Of a stretch of DNA of 64,000 bases, positions 1 to 10,022 are shown one piece after another; the first letter of the stretch is position 1; each line of letters opens with the position of its first letter. The notes beneath the pieces were generated by a model. The model was not told the DNA's origin, ran no database searches, and worked only from the letters and a program-made list of their open reading frames with translations. Where the stretch lies: NCBI RefSeq assembly GCF_900100205.1, contig NZ_FNEQ01000002.1, positions 186,001 through 250,000 on the forward strand, read 5' to 3'. The translations under genes were made by a program, and so were the position numbers. Source of the stretch: Duganella sp. OV510. GTDB taxonomy: Bacteria; Pseudomonadota; Gammaproteobacteria; Burkholderiales; Burkholderiaceae_D.

Positions 1-550
1 CCCTTCCGCCGTCCTTGGCGCAAGCCTTTACCGATTGCCTGGCGTTCAAGAATAGTCAGATAAGTCATGCTTTCTCTCCTTTGCAGAGCCACCGCACCGC
101 GCATATACAAGTTTTGCAAGCCCTCTGGCAAGCGCATCATCCAATCAATCACTTTGAAAAAATTGATGATACGCTGCCTATCCCATTGGCGTGCGTACAA
201 AAGCTTGGTCAACCGCCATTTGGCAATCCGGCGCTGATGAACGCTATGCCTGGTCTGCTGCGTCAGCAAATGCGCCGCAGTAAGCAATGCAAACGGATTA
301 TGATGCGCCAGCAATTCCTGGATGCGCCCAGCATAATCCTGCAGCTTAGCAATGGGAAAAGACAGCCGCATTTCACAGCCCAGCAATTCGTAGGCATACG
401 ACGACGGCCGCCATCGTGCGCCTTTATCCGCCAGCACGGCCATGCTAGCAAGGGGCCGGCGGTAACGGTCATACACCCGGTAGTGATAAACAATTCAGGG
501 AAATGGCCGGCCACCGCTTCCTTCCATGGCGTGTCGTAATCGTCATCCAT
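1..550 (-). pseudogene. Decayed Rpn-like nuclease/putative transposase gene, internal deletion, runs off the left edge
   Basis: Read on the minus strand from the ATG at 548-550, the first 19 codons give the typical start of the Rpn/YhgA-like (PDDEXK) family found widely in this group (MDDDYDTPWKEAV, then HFPE). After about position 494 the matching protein continues in another frame with the later part of the family: YRVYDRYRRPLASMAVLAD, then a WRPSSYAYELLGCEMRL stretch, and further on VIDWMMRLPEGLQ and a Q/G/R-rich tail that leaves the window. The stretch between HFPE and the YRVYDRYRRP block, which normally carries the catalytic region, is missing and the frame is shifted. This is therefore a pseudogene with an internal deletion. 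Family assignment is from memory of its members. The rest of the gene lies outside the window. Confidence 0.6.
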
Positions 551-579
551 GCAGGTAGTCTAGGCCGCCTGCATGGATG
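544..579. repeat. 12-bp perfect inverted repeat between flhA and the nuclease remnant
   Basis: The arms CATCCATGCAGG (544-555) and CCTGCATGGATG (568-579) are perfectly complementary around a 12-nt loop. The left arm contains the start codon of the minus-strand remnant. A transcript running out of flhA (end at 594) would fold it immediately after the stop codon. There is no T-run after it, so it is not a standard intrinsic terminator. Confidence 0.5.
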
Positions 580-593
580 CGTAACGAGCTGGA

Positions 594-2713
<2,120 letters not shown>

Positions 2714-2717
<4 letters not shown>

Positions 2718-3904
2718 GCGGATGCTCCGTTATTCAAATCTGGTTGGGCGCCGTGCTTGGGGATGAAGGCTGGATTCAGCGGGTCCATGGTCGGCGGCAC
2801 ATCGAGTTTCTTCGGTTCTTCCGGACGGTTGCCGCCGCTGCGGTTGAACAGCCGCAGCTGGAACACATAGGCCAGCACTTCCGCCACCGCAGCGTACAGC
2901 TGCTCCGGAATCTCGTCGCCGATCTCGGTATGCTTGTGCAGCGCACGCGCCAGCGCCGGCGCCTCCAGCAAGGCCACCTTGTTTTCCTTGCCGATTTCGC
3001 GGATTCTTGCCGCCACTTCGTCGGTGCCCTTGGCCACCACTTTCGGCGCGCCGCGCATATTGTCGTCGTACTTCAACGCCACCGCATAGTGGGTCGGGTT
3101 GGTGACGATGACATCGGCGGTCGGCACATCGGCCATCATGCGGCGTTTCGCCATCTCGCGCTGCAACTGGCGGATCTTGCCCTTGATCTGCGGATTGCCG
3201 TCGGATTCCTTGGATTCCTGGATCAGTTCCTGGCGCGTCATCTTCAGCTTGTCGGCGTAGTGCCACATCTGGTACGGCGCATCGATGGCGGCGATCAGGC
3301 CCAGCGCGCCGACGATGAACATGAAGGCGGCCGCCAGCATATTGGCGGTGTGGGCGATGCCCAGCTTGAGCGGCTCGACCGACAGGCCGATCACCGCATC
3401 CTTGTACTTGAGCACCACCAGCCAGGCGACAAAGCCGACCACCACCGTCTTCAGGATGGCCTTGACCAGCTCGACCAGCGCGTTCTTCGAGAACATATTG
3501 CTGATGCCGCTGACCGGATTGAGCTTGTTGAAATTCGGCATAAACGACTTGGAACTGAACAGCCAGCCGCCCACCACCAGCGGCGACGCCAGCGCCACCA
3601 CCATCACCGCCACACCCAGCGGCAGGCAGGCGATCAGCACTTGCACCAGGTCCCTGGTAATGCGACGAAAAAGCACCTCGGCATTGAAGATCTGTTCCTG
3701 GTCCAGCGTCAGGCCGGACACCAGCACCGCCTCCAGCTGGCGGATCACCGAGTCACCCATCATCCACAGGCCGGCGCCGGCCGCCATCAGCACGGTAAAC
3801 GTCGCCACTTCCCGCGAGCGCGGAACGTCGCCTTCTTCACGCGCCTGCTCAAGGCGCTTCGCTGACGCGGGTTCTGTTTTTTCTGCGTCGCTGTCTTCTG
3901 CCAT
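2714..3904 (-). CDS. flhB: Flagellar biosynthesis protein FlhB (export switch)
   Basis: FlhB is the autocleaving substrate-specificity switch of the flagellar export gate. The 396-residue protein starts MAEDSDAEKTEPASAKR, the usual hydrophilic N-terminus. It has four membrane segments between about residues 30 and 215, then a cytoplasmic domain with the autocleavage motif NPTH at residues 269-272, the same numbering as in E. coli FlhB. A long proline-containing tail follows residue 350. The gene precedes flhA with a 4-bp overlap. No strong Shine-Dalgarno sequence is visible ahead of its ATG, and the 120 bp upstream (3905-4024) hold no gene. Confidence 0.97.
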
Positions 3905-4024
3905 GTTGGGTCTGCCTGCTGCGTAGGTTAATCTTCGACAGTGCCATTATCGATGGCGGCAGGACAGGAGCATCGGTGGAATACGGCGGGTTTTCACCGC
4001 CATATCCACGATTCCATGGGGAAA

Positions 4025-5002
4025 TTAAATCGCTTTGACGGTCTGCTCGATGGCGCCGAACACCGACTTGCCGTCGTCCAGCATCTCGATGCGGATGGTG
4101 TCGCCGAAGGCCATGAAAGGCGTCACCGGCGCGCCGCCGGCGATCATTTCCAGGCAGCGCTGCTCGGCGATGCAGGAATAACCACGTTTGGCGTCCTTGT
4201 TGGACACCGTGCCGGAACCGATGATGGCACCGGCGCGCACATTGCGCGTCTTGGCCAGGTGGGCAATCAGTTGTGGGAAATTGAACACCATGTCGACGCC
4301 GGCCTGCGGCTTGCCGACCAGCTTGTCGTTCCAGGTGGACAGCAGCGGCAGGTGCACCTTGCCGCCCTTCCAGGCGTCGCCCAGTTCGTCCGGCGTCACC
4401 GCCACCGGCGAGAAGCTGGTGGCTGGCTTGGATTGCAGGAAGCCGAAACCTTTCGCCAGCTCGTCCGGAATCAGGTTGCGCAGCGATACGTCATTCGCCA
4501 GCATCAGCAGGCGGATGCGCTGGTGCGCCTGGTCGGCCGTTGCGCCCATCGGCACATCGTCGGTGATCACGCACACTTCCGCTTCGAAATCGATGCCCCA
4601 CTCCTCGCGCGCCAGCATGATGTCGTCGGTCGGGCCGAGGAAATCGTCGCTGCCGCCCTGGTACATCAGCGGCTCCTCCCAGAACGAGGCCGGCATCTCG
4701 GCGCCGCGCGCCTTGCGCACCAGCTCGACGTGGTTGACGTAGGCCGAGCCGTCGGCCCACTGGTAGGCGCGCGGTAGCGGCGCCATGCAGTTCTGCGCTT
4801 CAAAGTCGAAGCTACGGCGGCCGCCACCGCGATTCAGTTCCTGATAGATGGCGTCCAGTTGCGGCGAGATAAAGGTCCAGTCGTCCAGCGCGTGTTGCAG
4901 CGTGCGGGCGACGCCGTCGGCCAGCTGCGCGGTTTTCAGGTCGCGCGAGACCACCATCAGCTGGCCGTCACGGGTGCCGTCTTTCAGGGTAGCGAGTTTC
5001 AT
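4025..5002 (-). CDS. Fumarylacetoacetate hydrolase-family enzyme
   Basis: This is a 325-residue member of the FAH superfamily, metal-dependent enzymes that hydrolyse or decarboxylate acyl-pyruvate or diketo substrates, mostly in aromatic or sugar-acid breakdown. The start MKLATLKDGTRDGQLMVVS is typical of the two-domain bacterial FAA hydrolases annotated as fumarylacetoacetases. The central block around residues 150-190 (EEWGIDFEAEVCVITDDVP) carries the conserved acidic metal ligands, followed by NDVSLRNLIP. I chose the ATG at 5000-5002 because it makes an ATGA overlap with the stop of rsuA; a longer reading frame upstream lies inside rsuA and adds unrelated sequence. The exact substrate cannot be read from the sequence, and there are no tyrosine or homogentisate pathway genes next to it. 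Confidence 0.85.
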   Translation of the reverse strand: MKLATLKDGTRDGQLMVVSRDLKTAQLADGVARTLQHALDDWTFISPQLDAIYQELNRGGGRRSFDFEAQNCMAPLPRAYQWADGSAYVNHVELVRKARGAEMPASFWEEPLMYQGGSDDFLGPTDDIMLAREEWGIDFEAEVCVITDDVPMGATADQAHQRIRLLMLANDVSLRNLIPDELAKGFGFLQSKPATSFSPVAVTPDELGDAWKGGKVHLPLLSTWNDKLVGKPQAGVDMVFNFPQLIAHLAKTRNVRAGAIIGSGTVSNKDAKRGYSCIAEQRCLEMIAGGAPVTPFMAFGDTIRIEMLDDGKSVFGAIEQTVKAI

Positions 5003-5715
5003 GCGGGGGCCAGCAGGGCTAGTTGTTCGGGGCTGAGGTAGCACCAGTCGCCCTCTTCGAGGTTCAGCGCAGACAGCTCCAGGCCACCGATGGCGGAGCG
5101 GTGCAGGGCCGAGCAATGGTTGCCGGCAGCCGCCAGCATGCGCTTGACCTGGTGATACTTGCCCTGCTCCAGCACGATTTCCAGCTGATGCTCGCCGCGC
5201 TTGATGCAGGTTTGCGCCGCCAGCGGCGCCGGCTCGTCGTGCAGCTTGACGCCGGCCAGCAATTCAGCGATCAGCGCATCGGTCACCGGCTCGGCGGTGG
5301 TGGCCTGGTAAATCTTCGGCACATGGCGCTTCGGCGACGATTGTGCGTGGATAAAGGCGCCATCGTCGGACATCAGCAGCATGCCGGTGGTGTCGTGGTC
5401 GAGCCGGCCAACCGGCTGCACTTCGCGCCAGGTGAACTCTTCCGGCAGCAAGGTCAGCACGCCCGGATGGTGGCTGGGCTTGCGCGAGCACTCATAATTC
5501 TGCGGCTTGAACAGCGCGATGTAGACGTGTTCACGGTACACCACCTCTTCGTCGAACAGCTTGAACACCAGGCCGTCGGTCTCGATGGATTCTTTAAAGT
5601 TGTCGTGCACCACGCCATTGATGGTGACTTCGCCGTCCTCAATCAGGGAGCGGCAGTATTTGCGGGTGCCATAGCCCTGCGATTGCAGGATGCGGTCCAA
5701 GGATAATTTACTCAT
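4999..5715 (-). CDS. rsuA: 16S rRNA pseudouridine synthase (RsuA family)
   Basis: The 238-residue product modifies uridine in rRNA; the family type enzyme makes pseudouridine 516 of 16S rRNA. An N-terminal S4 RNA-binding domain (about residues 2-60, MSKLSLDRILQSQGYGTRK) is followed by the catalytic domain with PVGRLDHDTTGMLL, where D106 is the expected catalytic aspartate. A possible earlier start at 5745 adds ten residues; I prefer the ATG at 5713-5715 because family members begin with the S4 domain. Its stop overlaps the start of the FAH-family gene by four bases. RsuA versus the related RluB/E/F enzymes is judged from length and domain order, so the exact target base is inferred. Confidence 0.88.
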   Translation of the reverse strand: MSKLSLDRILQSQGYGTRKYCRSLIEDGEVTINGVVHDNFKESIETDGLVFKLFDEEVVYREHVYIALFKPQNYECSRKPSHHPGVLTLLPEEFTWREVQPVGRLDHDTTGMLLMSDDGAFIHAQSSPKRHVPKIYQATTAEPVTDALIAELLAGVKLHDEPAPLAAQTCIKRGEHQLEIVLEQGKYHQVKRMLAAAGNHCSALHRSAIGGLELSALNLEEGDWCYLSPEQLALLAPA

Positions 5716-5840
5716 GGGCGCGATTTTACAGGATGTATGCATCATTGACGTACATCAAGCCATGCTCAGTTTCTATTGATAGACTGAAACTGCATTAGGA
5801 ATTCGCCTACTGCACATCGGAATACTCAGCAGGACTAACC

Positions 5841-6125
5841 ATGACTTCTATTGCCAACCCAGCGGCGCAAGCCCAGGCCGCCCTCCACCGTACCGAGTTG
5901 CTGCTGGAGCGCTGCCGCAATGGCCAGGCGCCTTTCAGCGCCCAGTCGCTGTGGCACAACTCCCAGCAAACGCTATTCCTGGCCTGGCTGGACGCCGGCG
6001 GCTTTACGCAAGCCGAGGCTGAAAAAGAAAACAGCGGCACAGAGCCGCTGTTTTCAGCCCCACAAAGGGACTCGAAAGAGGAATTTAAATTCTCTCTGGT
6101 CCGCATCGACGATGCGGTTGAGTAG
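5841..6125 (+). CDS. Hypothetical small protein, 94 residues
   Basis: The product starts MTSIANPAAQAQAALHRTEL and ends KFSLVRIDDAVE. It is soluble and helical in appearance, rich in Ala, Gln and Glu, without a signal peptide or membrane segment. An AGGA Shine-Dalgarno-like sequence lies about seven bases before the ATG, and it is divergent from rsuA. I recognise no family. The GC-rich codon pattern in the first two thirds supports a real gene. The 171 bp downstream (6126-6296) hold no convincing gene. Confidence 0.5.
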   Translation: MTSIANPAAQAQAALHRTELLLERCRNGQAPFSAQSLWHNSQQTLFLAWLDAGGFTQAEAEKENSGTEPLFSAPQRDSKEEFKFSLVRIDDAVE

Positions 6126-6296
6126 TTCCGTCAAATCATCTTGAAGCAAGAACGTGCTGACAACATGTTAGTGTTTATATCGGCCCCCCTTGGAAAGAAC
6201 TACAACACCAATATAGTTCACCACATCGGATATGCAAGTAAAAAGGAGGCTGTATTGATAATGTTAATCGCTGAGCCAGTGGTCCTGTAACGCAGG

Positions 6297-7310
6297 CTAA
6301 CGCAGTGCCGGACGCACCGCGTCCACCGCCGATTTCATCGCGCCAGCGCCCATGGCGGCGCCGAATTTCTTCAGCACGCGTTCCTGCAAGCCTTCGTGCG
6401 TGGTGTAGTCGACAATGTCCTCGGCCTTGACGACGTCGCGCGCCACCGAGTCGACCGTGCCATAGGCATCGGCCAGGCCCATGTCGATCGAATGGGCGCC
6501 GGTCCAGAACAGGCCGGAGAACATGTCCGGGGTTTCTTTCAGGCGTTTGCCGCGGCCGGTGCGCACCACGTCGATGAATTGCTGGTGGATTTCGTTCAGC
6601 ATTTCCTGGGCGTGCTGCTTGTGCTTTTCGGTGACCGGGCTGAACGGATCCATGAAACCCTTGTTCTCGCCGGCGGTCAGCAGGCGGCGCTCGACGCCCA
6701 GCTTGTCCATCGCGCCGGTGAAGCCGAAGCCGTCCATCAGCACGCCGATCGAGCCGATGATGCTGGCCTTGTTGACGTAAATGCGGTCGGCGCCGGCGGC
6801 AATGTAGTAGCAGCCGGACGCGCAGATCTCGTCCACCACCACGTACAGCGGCTTGCCCGGATAGCCCTTGCGCAGGCGCACCATCTCGTCGACGATCATG
6901 CCGGCCTGCACCGGGCTGCCGCCGGGACTATTAATATGCAGCACCACGGCCACCGAGCCAGTGTCTGAAAAGGCCTTGTTCAGCGCCGGAATCACCACGC
7001 CAGCCGAGCCGCTGCCCTCCGATTCGATGGCGCCTTCGACTTCAATCAGTGCCGTGTGGCGGCCCAGCGTTTCGCTGTCCGAACCGGTCCAGCTGATGTC
7101 GAAATAGGCGCTCAGCGCAAACACGATCACCAGCAGCGTCATCGCCTTGAAGAAGATGCTCCAGCGGCGCGATGCCTTTTGCTCTTTTAGCGTGGCAAAC
7201 ACCAGTTTTTCCAGCACGTCGCGCTCCCAGTTGGCAGCGGCCGGCTTGCCCGGTGGCGGCAATGGTAGTGGTGGCGGGGATGGCGGATTGGTATCGAGGT
7301 TATCGCTCAT
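6297..7310 (-). CDS. S49-family signal-peptide-peptidase-like serine protease
   Basis: This is a 337-residue membrane-anchored protease of the SppA/SohB type. A proline-rich cytoplasmic N-terminus (residues 5-25) is followed by a single membrane helix at about 53-71 and a crotonase-fold protease domain. The nucleophile block EICASGCYYIAAGADRIYVN gives Ser165, and TAGENKGFMDPF gives Lys217. The 52-residue spacing matches the Ser-Lys dyad of short SppA proteins. INSPGGSPVQAG (about 127-137) is the oxyanion-region motif. The enzyme should cleave membrane-embedded peptides such as spent signal peptides on the periplasmic side. It is the last gene of the minus-strand run rluC, HAD phosphatase, Rieske protein, S49 peptidase, 24 bp after the Rieske gene. 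Confidence 0.92.
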   Translation of the reverse strand: MSDNLDTNPPSPPPLPLPPPGKPAAANWERDVLEKLVFATLKEQKASRRWSIFFKAMTLLVIVFALSAYFDISWTGSDSETLGRHTALIEVEGAIESEGSGSAGVVIPALNKAFSDTGSVAVVLHINSPGGSPVQAGMIVDEMVRLRKGYPGKPLYVVVDEICASGCYYIAAGADRIYVNKASIIGSIGVLMDGFGFTGAMDKLGVERRLLTAGENKGFMDPFSPVTEKHKQHAQEMLNEIHQQFIDVVRTGRGKRLKETPDMFSGLFWTGAHSIDMGLADAYGTVDSVARDVVKAEDIVDYTTHEGLQERVLKKFGAAMGAGAMKSAVDAVRPALR

Positions 7311-7334
7311 GGCGTGCTTCTTGTTGGTTTTTAA

Positions 7335-7700
7335 TCAGGCGCGCGCTGGGCGCACGTACTCATCCGGTTGCCAGTAAATCTGCTGATCATGCTCGACCAC
7401 CGCGATCGGACGCAGCCGTCCGCCACGGCAGGGGCCGCCGGCGCACTGCCCGGTTTCCGGAACGTACACGGCGCCATGGGTCGAACACATCAGGTACAGC
7501 TTGCTGGATTCAAAGAACTCGCCTTCGGCCCAGTCGAGTTCGATCGGCACGTGGGCGCAGCGGTTCAGGTAGGCATACGCCTTGTCACCGTGGCGCACCA
7601 CAAAGCCGGTGGCATCATCGCCGCCGGCCGTCAGTGCGAAACGCACACCCTTGCCGCCGTTCTCGATGGCGTCCGAGGCACAGATCAGGATCTCATCCAT
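7335..7700 (-). CDS. Rieske [2Fe-2S] ferredoxin-like protein
   Basis: This is a small (121-residue) soluble Rieske protein. The cluster-binding pairs are visible: C48-A-H50 in NRCAHVPIEL and C72-S-T-H75 in LMCSTHGAVYVPETG, with CAGGPCRGGRL close behind. It most likely serves as a stand-alone electron carrier; its partner is unknown. The start at 7698-7700 makes an ATGA overlap with the preceding HAD phosphatase gene and is preferred over the in-frame ATG seven codons upstream. Its place between a HAD phosphatase and an S49 peptidase gives no functional hint. Confidence 0.85.
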   Translation of the reverse strand: MDEILICASDAIENGGKGVRFALTAGGDDATGFVVRHGDKAYAYLNRCAHVPIELDWAEGEFFESSKLYLMCSTHGAVYVPETGQCAGGPCRGGRLRPIAVVEHDQQIYWQPDEYVRPARA

Positions 7701-8359
7701 CAGGCGTGCTCGCTTAGCCATTGGTGCAGCTCGGCCACCGTCCGCGCCGAATACAGCGGCGCGCAGGCGTGCAGCTGCTCGACCGGATGCGCACCGTACT
7801 CGACCGCAATACCGGCCGCACCAGCGTTGCTGGCCATCAGCAGATCATGGGTAGTATCGCCGATCATCACGGTACGCCGCATATCCTGCCCCAATTCCCG
7901 CGTCAGCTCTTGCAACATGGCCGGATGTGGCTTGGAAAAAGTTTCGTCGGCGCAGCGCGTGGCGTCGAACAGCGACAGTACCTTGACATCATTCATGGCA
8001 CGGTTCAGGCCCACCCGGCTCTTGCCGGTGGCAACCGCCAGGAAATAACCGTTCTGCGACAGGTCTTCCAGCATGTCGTGCACGCCGGGGAACAGACTGA
8101 TCTCGTGGTCGCGCGACAGGAAGTGATAACGGTAGCGTTCCACCATGCGCGGATAGTAGGACGGATCAATTTCCGGCAACACCGCCTGCATCGCCTCATG
8201 CAGGCCGAGGCCGATGACATGCGCCGCCATCTCGTCGCGCGGCACCGGCAGCGACAGGTCGCGCGCGGCAGCCTGGATGCACTTGACGATGGTAGACGTC
8301 GAATCCATCAAGGTGCCATCCCAATCGAAGACGATCAGATCAAATTGCTTTCTTGCCAT
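7700..8359 (-). CDS. HAD-IA hydrolase, phosphoglycolate phosphatase-like
   Basis: This is a 219-residue haloacid dehalogenase-superfamily phosphatase. Motif I is LIVFDWDGTLMDS (D11 nucleophile, D13 acid/base), motif II VATGKS near residue 112, motif III the lysine in FSKPHPAML, and motif IV MIGDTTHDLLMA. A helical cap sits between motifs I and II, the class IA arrangement of Gph-type enzymes. The substrate could be 2-phosphoglycolate or another small phosphate ester. Downstream of rluC (10-bp gap) and overlapping the Rieske gene, it is probably co-transcribed with both. RluC-HAD gene pairs are common in this bacterial group. Confidence 0.88.
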   Translation of the reverse strand: MARKQFDLIVFDWDGTLMDSTSTIVKCIQAAARDLSLPVPRDEMAAHVIGLGLHEAMQAVLPEIDPSYYPRMVERYRYHFLSRDHEISLFPGVHDMLEDLSQNGYFLAVATGKSRVGLNRAMNDVKVLSLFDATRCADETFSKPHPAMLQELTRELGQDMRRTVMIGDTTHDLLMASNAGAAGIAVEYGAHPVEQLHACAPLYSARTVAELHQWLSEHA

Positions 8360-8369
8360 GTGTTTGCGA

Positions 8370-9353
8370 TTAGTTAAGAGGTTTGCCCAAGCTTACCAAG
8401 AATCGCTCACATTCGGCGGCCAAAGGCGCATTGAGCGTCATCTTTTTGCCGGATTCCGGATGGGTAAACGTAATCTGATGGGCGTGCAGGAACATGCGCT
8501 TCAGCGCGCCGCGCGTATCGCTGGCTTTTTGCAGCGCCTTATTCAGCGGGAAATCGCCGTACTTGTCGTCACCCAGGATGGGGAAGCCGGAAGATGACAG
8601 ATGAACGCGGATCTGGTGCGTGCGGCCGGTCTTCAGTTCGGCCTCCAGCAGCGCATAGCCGTCGAATTTCTTCAGCAGCGAGAAGATCGTGTGCGATGGC
8701 TGGCCGCCCTCGTCCGACACAGTGACGCGGCGTTCGCCGTCGGCCGTGGTGTACTTGTGCAGCGCCAGCTTGATGTGCTGACGGGTGTTTTTCCAGTCGC
8801 CGGCCACCATGGTCAGGTAACGCTTGTCGGTGTCGCCGTCGCGCATCTGCTCATGCAGGCTGGTCAGCGCTGAGCGTTTCTTTGCCAGCAACAGCAGCCC
8901 CGAGGTTTCGCGGTCCAGGCGGTGCACCAGTTCGAGGAACTTGGCGTCCGGGCGCGACGCCCGCAACTGCTCGATGACGCCAAACGACACGCCGGAGCCG
9001 CCATGCACGGCCACGCCGGCCGGCTTGTCGATCACCAGCAGATGGCTGTCCTCGAAAATAATCTTGAATTCGGCGGCCGGAACGTGATGCTCCGGTTTTT
9101 CCGCCAGGCGGATAGGCGGAATCCGCACGACATCGCCTTGTACCAGACGGTACAGCTGGTCGATACGACCTTTGTTAACGCGCACTTCTCCCGAGCGCAG
9201 GATGCGATAGACGTGGCTTTTCGGCACGCCTTTGCAAACACGCAACAGGTAGTTATCGATCCGTTGACCGGCTTCTTCTTCAGTGATGGTGACGAATTGG
9301 GCTTGCAGCGGGGCGGACGTTGAAGCGGGAACAACATCTTTTTGCATCTTCAT
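8370..9353 (-). CDS. rluC: 23S rRNA pseudouridine synthase RluC
   Basis: This 327-residue RluA-family enzyme in E. coli makes pseudouridines 955, 2504 and 2580 of 23S rRNA. An S4 domain spans about residues 27-85 (AGQRIDNYLLRVCKGVPKSH) and the catalytic domain follows, with VHRLDRETSGLLLLAKKR containing catalytic Asp147. RTHQIRVHLSSSGFPILGDDKYG marks the C-terminal part. It lies divergent from rne across a 669-bp region. The same divergent pairing of rne and rluC occurs in E. coli and supports the RluC assignment. Confidence 0.93.
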   Translation of the reverse strand: MKMQKDVVPASTSAPLQAQFVTITEEEAGQRIDNYLLRVCKGVPKSHVYRILRSGEVRVNKGRIDQLYRLVQGDVVRIPPIRLAEKPEHHVPAAEFKIIFEDSHLLVIDKPAGVAVHGGSGVSFGVIEQLRASRPDAKFLELVHRLDRETSGLLLLAKKRSALTSLHEQMRDGDTDKRYLTMVAGDWKNTRQHIKLALHKYTTADGERRVTVSDEGGQPSHTIFSLLKKFDGYALLEAELKTGRTHQIRVHLSSSGFPILGDDKYGDFPLNKALQKASDTRGALKRMFLHAHQITFTHPESGKKMTLNAPLAAECERFLVSLGKPLN

Positions 9354-9395
9354 TTGCTCTGTCTTCCCAGAAATCTCTCTAAGTCCTTCATTTTG

Positions 9396-9423
9396 AATAT
9401 ATAATCGTTACGCTGCGGTTCAA
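9396..9423 (-). promoter_or_regulatory. Probable promoter of rluC, overlapping a perfect -10 on the rne side
   Basis: On the minus strand TTGAAC (9418-9423) and TATATT (9396-9401) are 16 bp apart, matching the sigma-70 pattern in four and five of six positions. They would start rluC mRNA about 35 nt before its ATG. On the plus strand a perfect TATAAT lies at 9400-9405, but I see no good -35 box for it. It could serve rne and would give a leader of about 600 nt. Confidence 0.4.
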
Positions 9424-9507
9424 ACTGCGGCAAGTGTAAGAATAAAAGCATATTTTACACAGGGGCGTCTCCACTGGCCTCGCCAAATTGCAAATTCAGA
9501 GGAAAAA

Positions 9508-9579
9508 ATGTATACGCACCACCCCTGTCCGAGTCAGGGTTGCACCGTAGTTGTAATCGGATGGCGACAGGGATGCTGA
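9508..9579 (+). CDS. Possible 23-residue leader peptide upstream of rne
   Basis: The ATG at 9508 is preceded by AGAGG at 9498-9502 with a five-base spacing, a strong ribosome site. The encoded peptide starts MYTHHPCPSQGC, continues TVVVIGW and ends RQGC at a TGA. It contains two adjacent histidines and three cysteines. It could be a translated regulatory upstream ORF for the rne leader, or the good ribosome site may be coincidence within a structured RNA. There is no protein-family evidence. Confidence 0.3.
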   Translation: MYTHHPCPSQGCTVVVIGWRQGC

Positions 9580-9609
9580 AAAAGATTGATTGGATAGTAA
9601 GGATAAAGT

Positions 9610-9643
9610 CCGGTCAGCCAGATCATAGGTTTGGGCTGGCCGG
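9610..9643 (+). promoter_or_regulatory. Stable hairpin in the rne leader
   Basis: CCGGTCAGCC (9610-9619) pairs with GGCTGGCCGG (9634-9643) as a ten-pair stem with a single G-U wobble and a 14-nt loop. No T-run follows, so it is a structural element rather than a terminator. Its position about 380 nt before the rne start fits a role in RNase E autoregulation, which is inference. Confidence 0.45.
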
Positions 9644-10022
9644 TTGATGAGAAGTTGATAACGCTTGCCGTTTTTGCCAGACCCCATGCTCACTGCAAGC
9701 TCGACGGAAGGCTGAAACCCAGCCTGTTACCGAAGTTGCAATACTTGTAATGTAAGCCTGGTCGAGATCTGGCCATTTAGACGCTGCTCTCCGTCTGTTC
9801 TTTTCTGCCGTCCGTCGGGGCCGCATGGAGAACTACAGATGAAGCGAGCACTCGGCATGTCGATCAACCTCATGCGCCCAGTTGCGGCTGCCTGCGCGGC
9901 CGCACAGGATGGGCATACCCACCATAATCATTCCGATTCTCGCGTATATCCCTGTAGCTTGCCGCACCGGTCCTAAGAAACCGGACGGCATCGATGGCCC
10001 AAGGGTCGCGGAGTTAATAAAA

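Larger units (their letters stand above)
9410..10022 (+). promoter_or_regulatory. Long untranslated leader region of rne
   Basis: More than 600 bp separate the divergent rluC from the rne start codon, and no convincing full-length gene lies here on either strand. The region contains a 23-codon reading frame with a good ribosome site (9508), a ten-pair hairpin (9610-9643) and a small perfect hairpin (AGGCTG/CAGCCT, 9709-9725). In enterobacteria the rne leader folds into a structure through which RNase E controls its own mRNA; an equivalent role here is inferred from position and length. The rne Shine-Dalgarno GGAG is at 10010-10013. Confidence 0.5.

Noticed and set aside
6235..6290. A strong GGAGG ribosome site at 6245-6249 with a TTG/ATG after it
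   Set aside because: The frame closes after about a dozen codons with no conserved feature; probably chance or a gene remnant.
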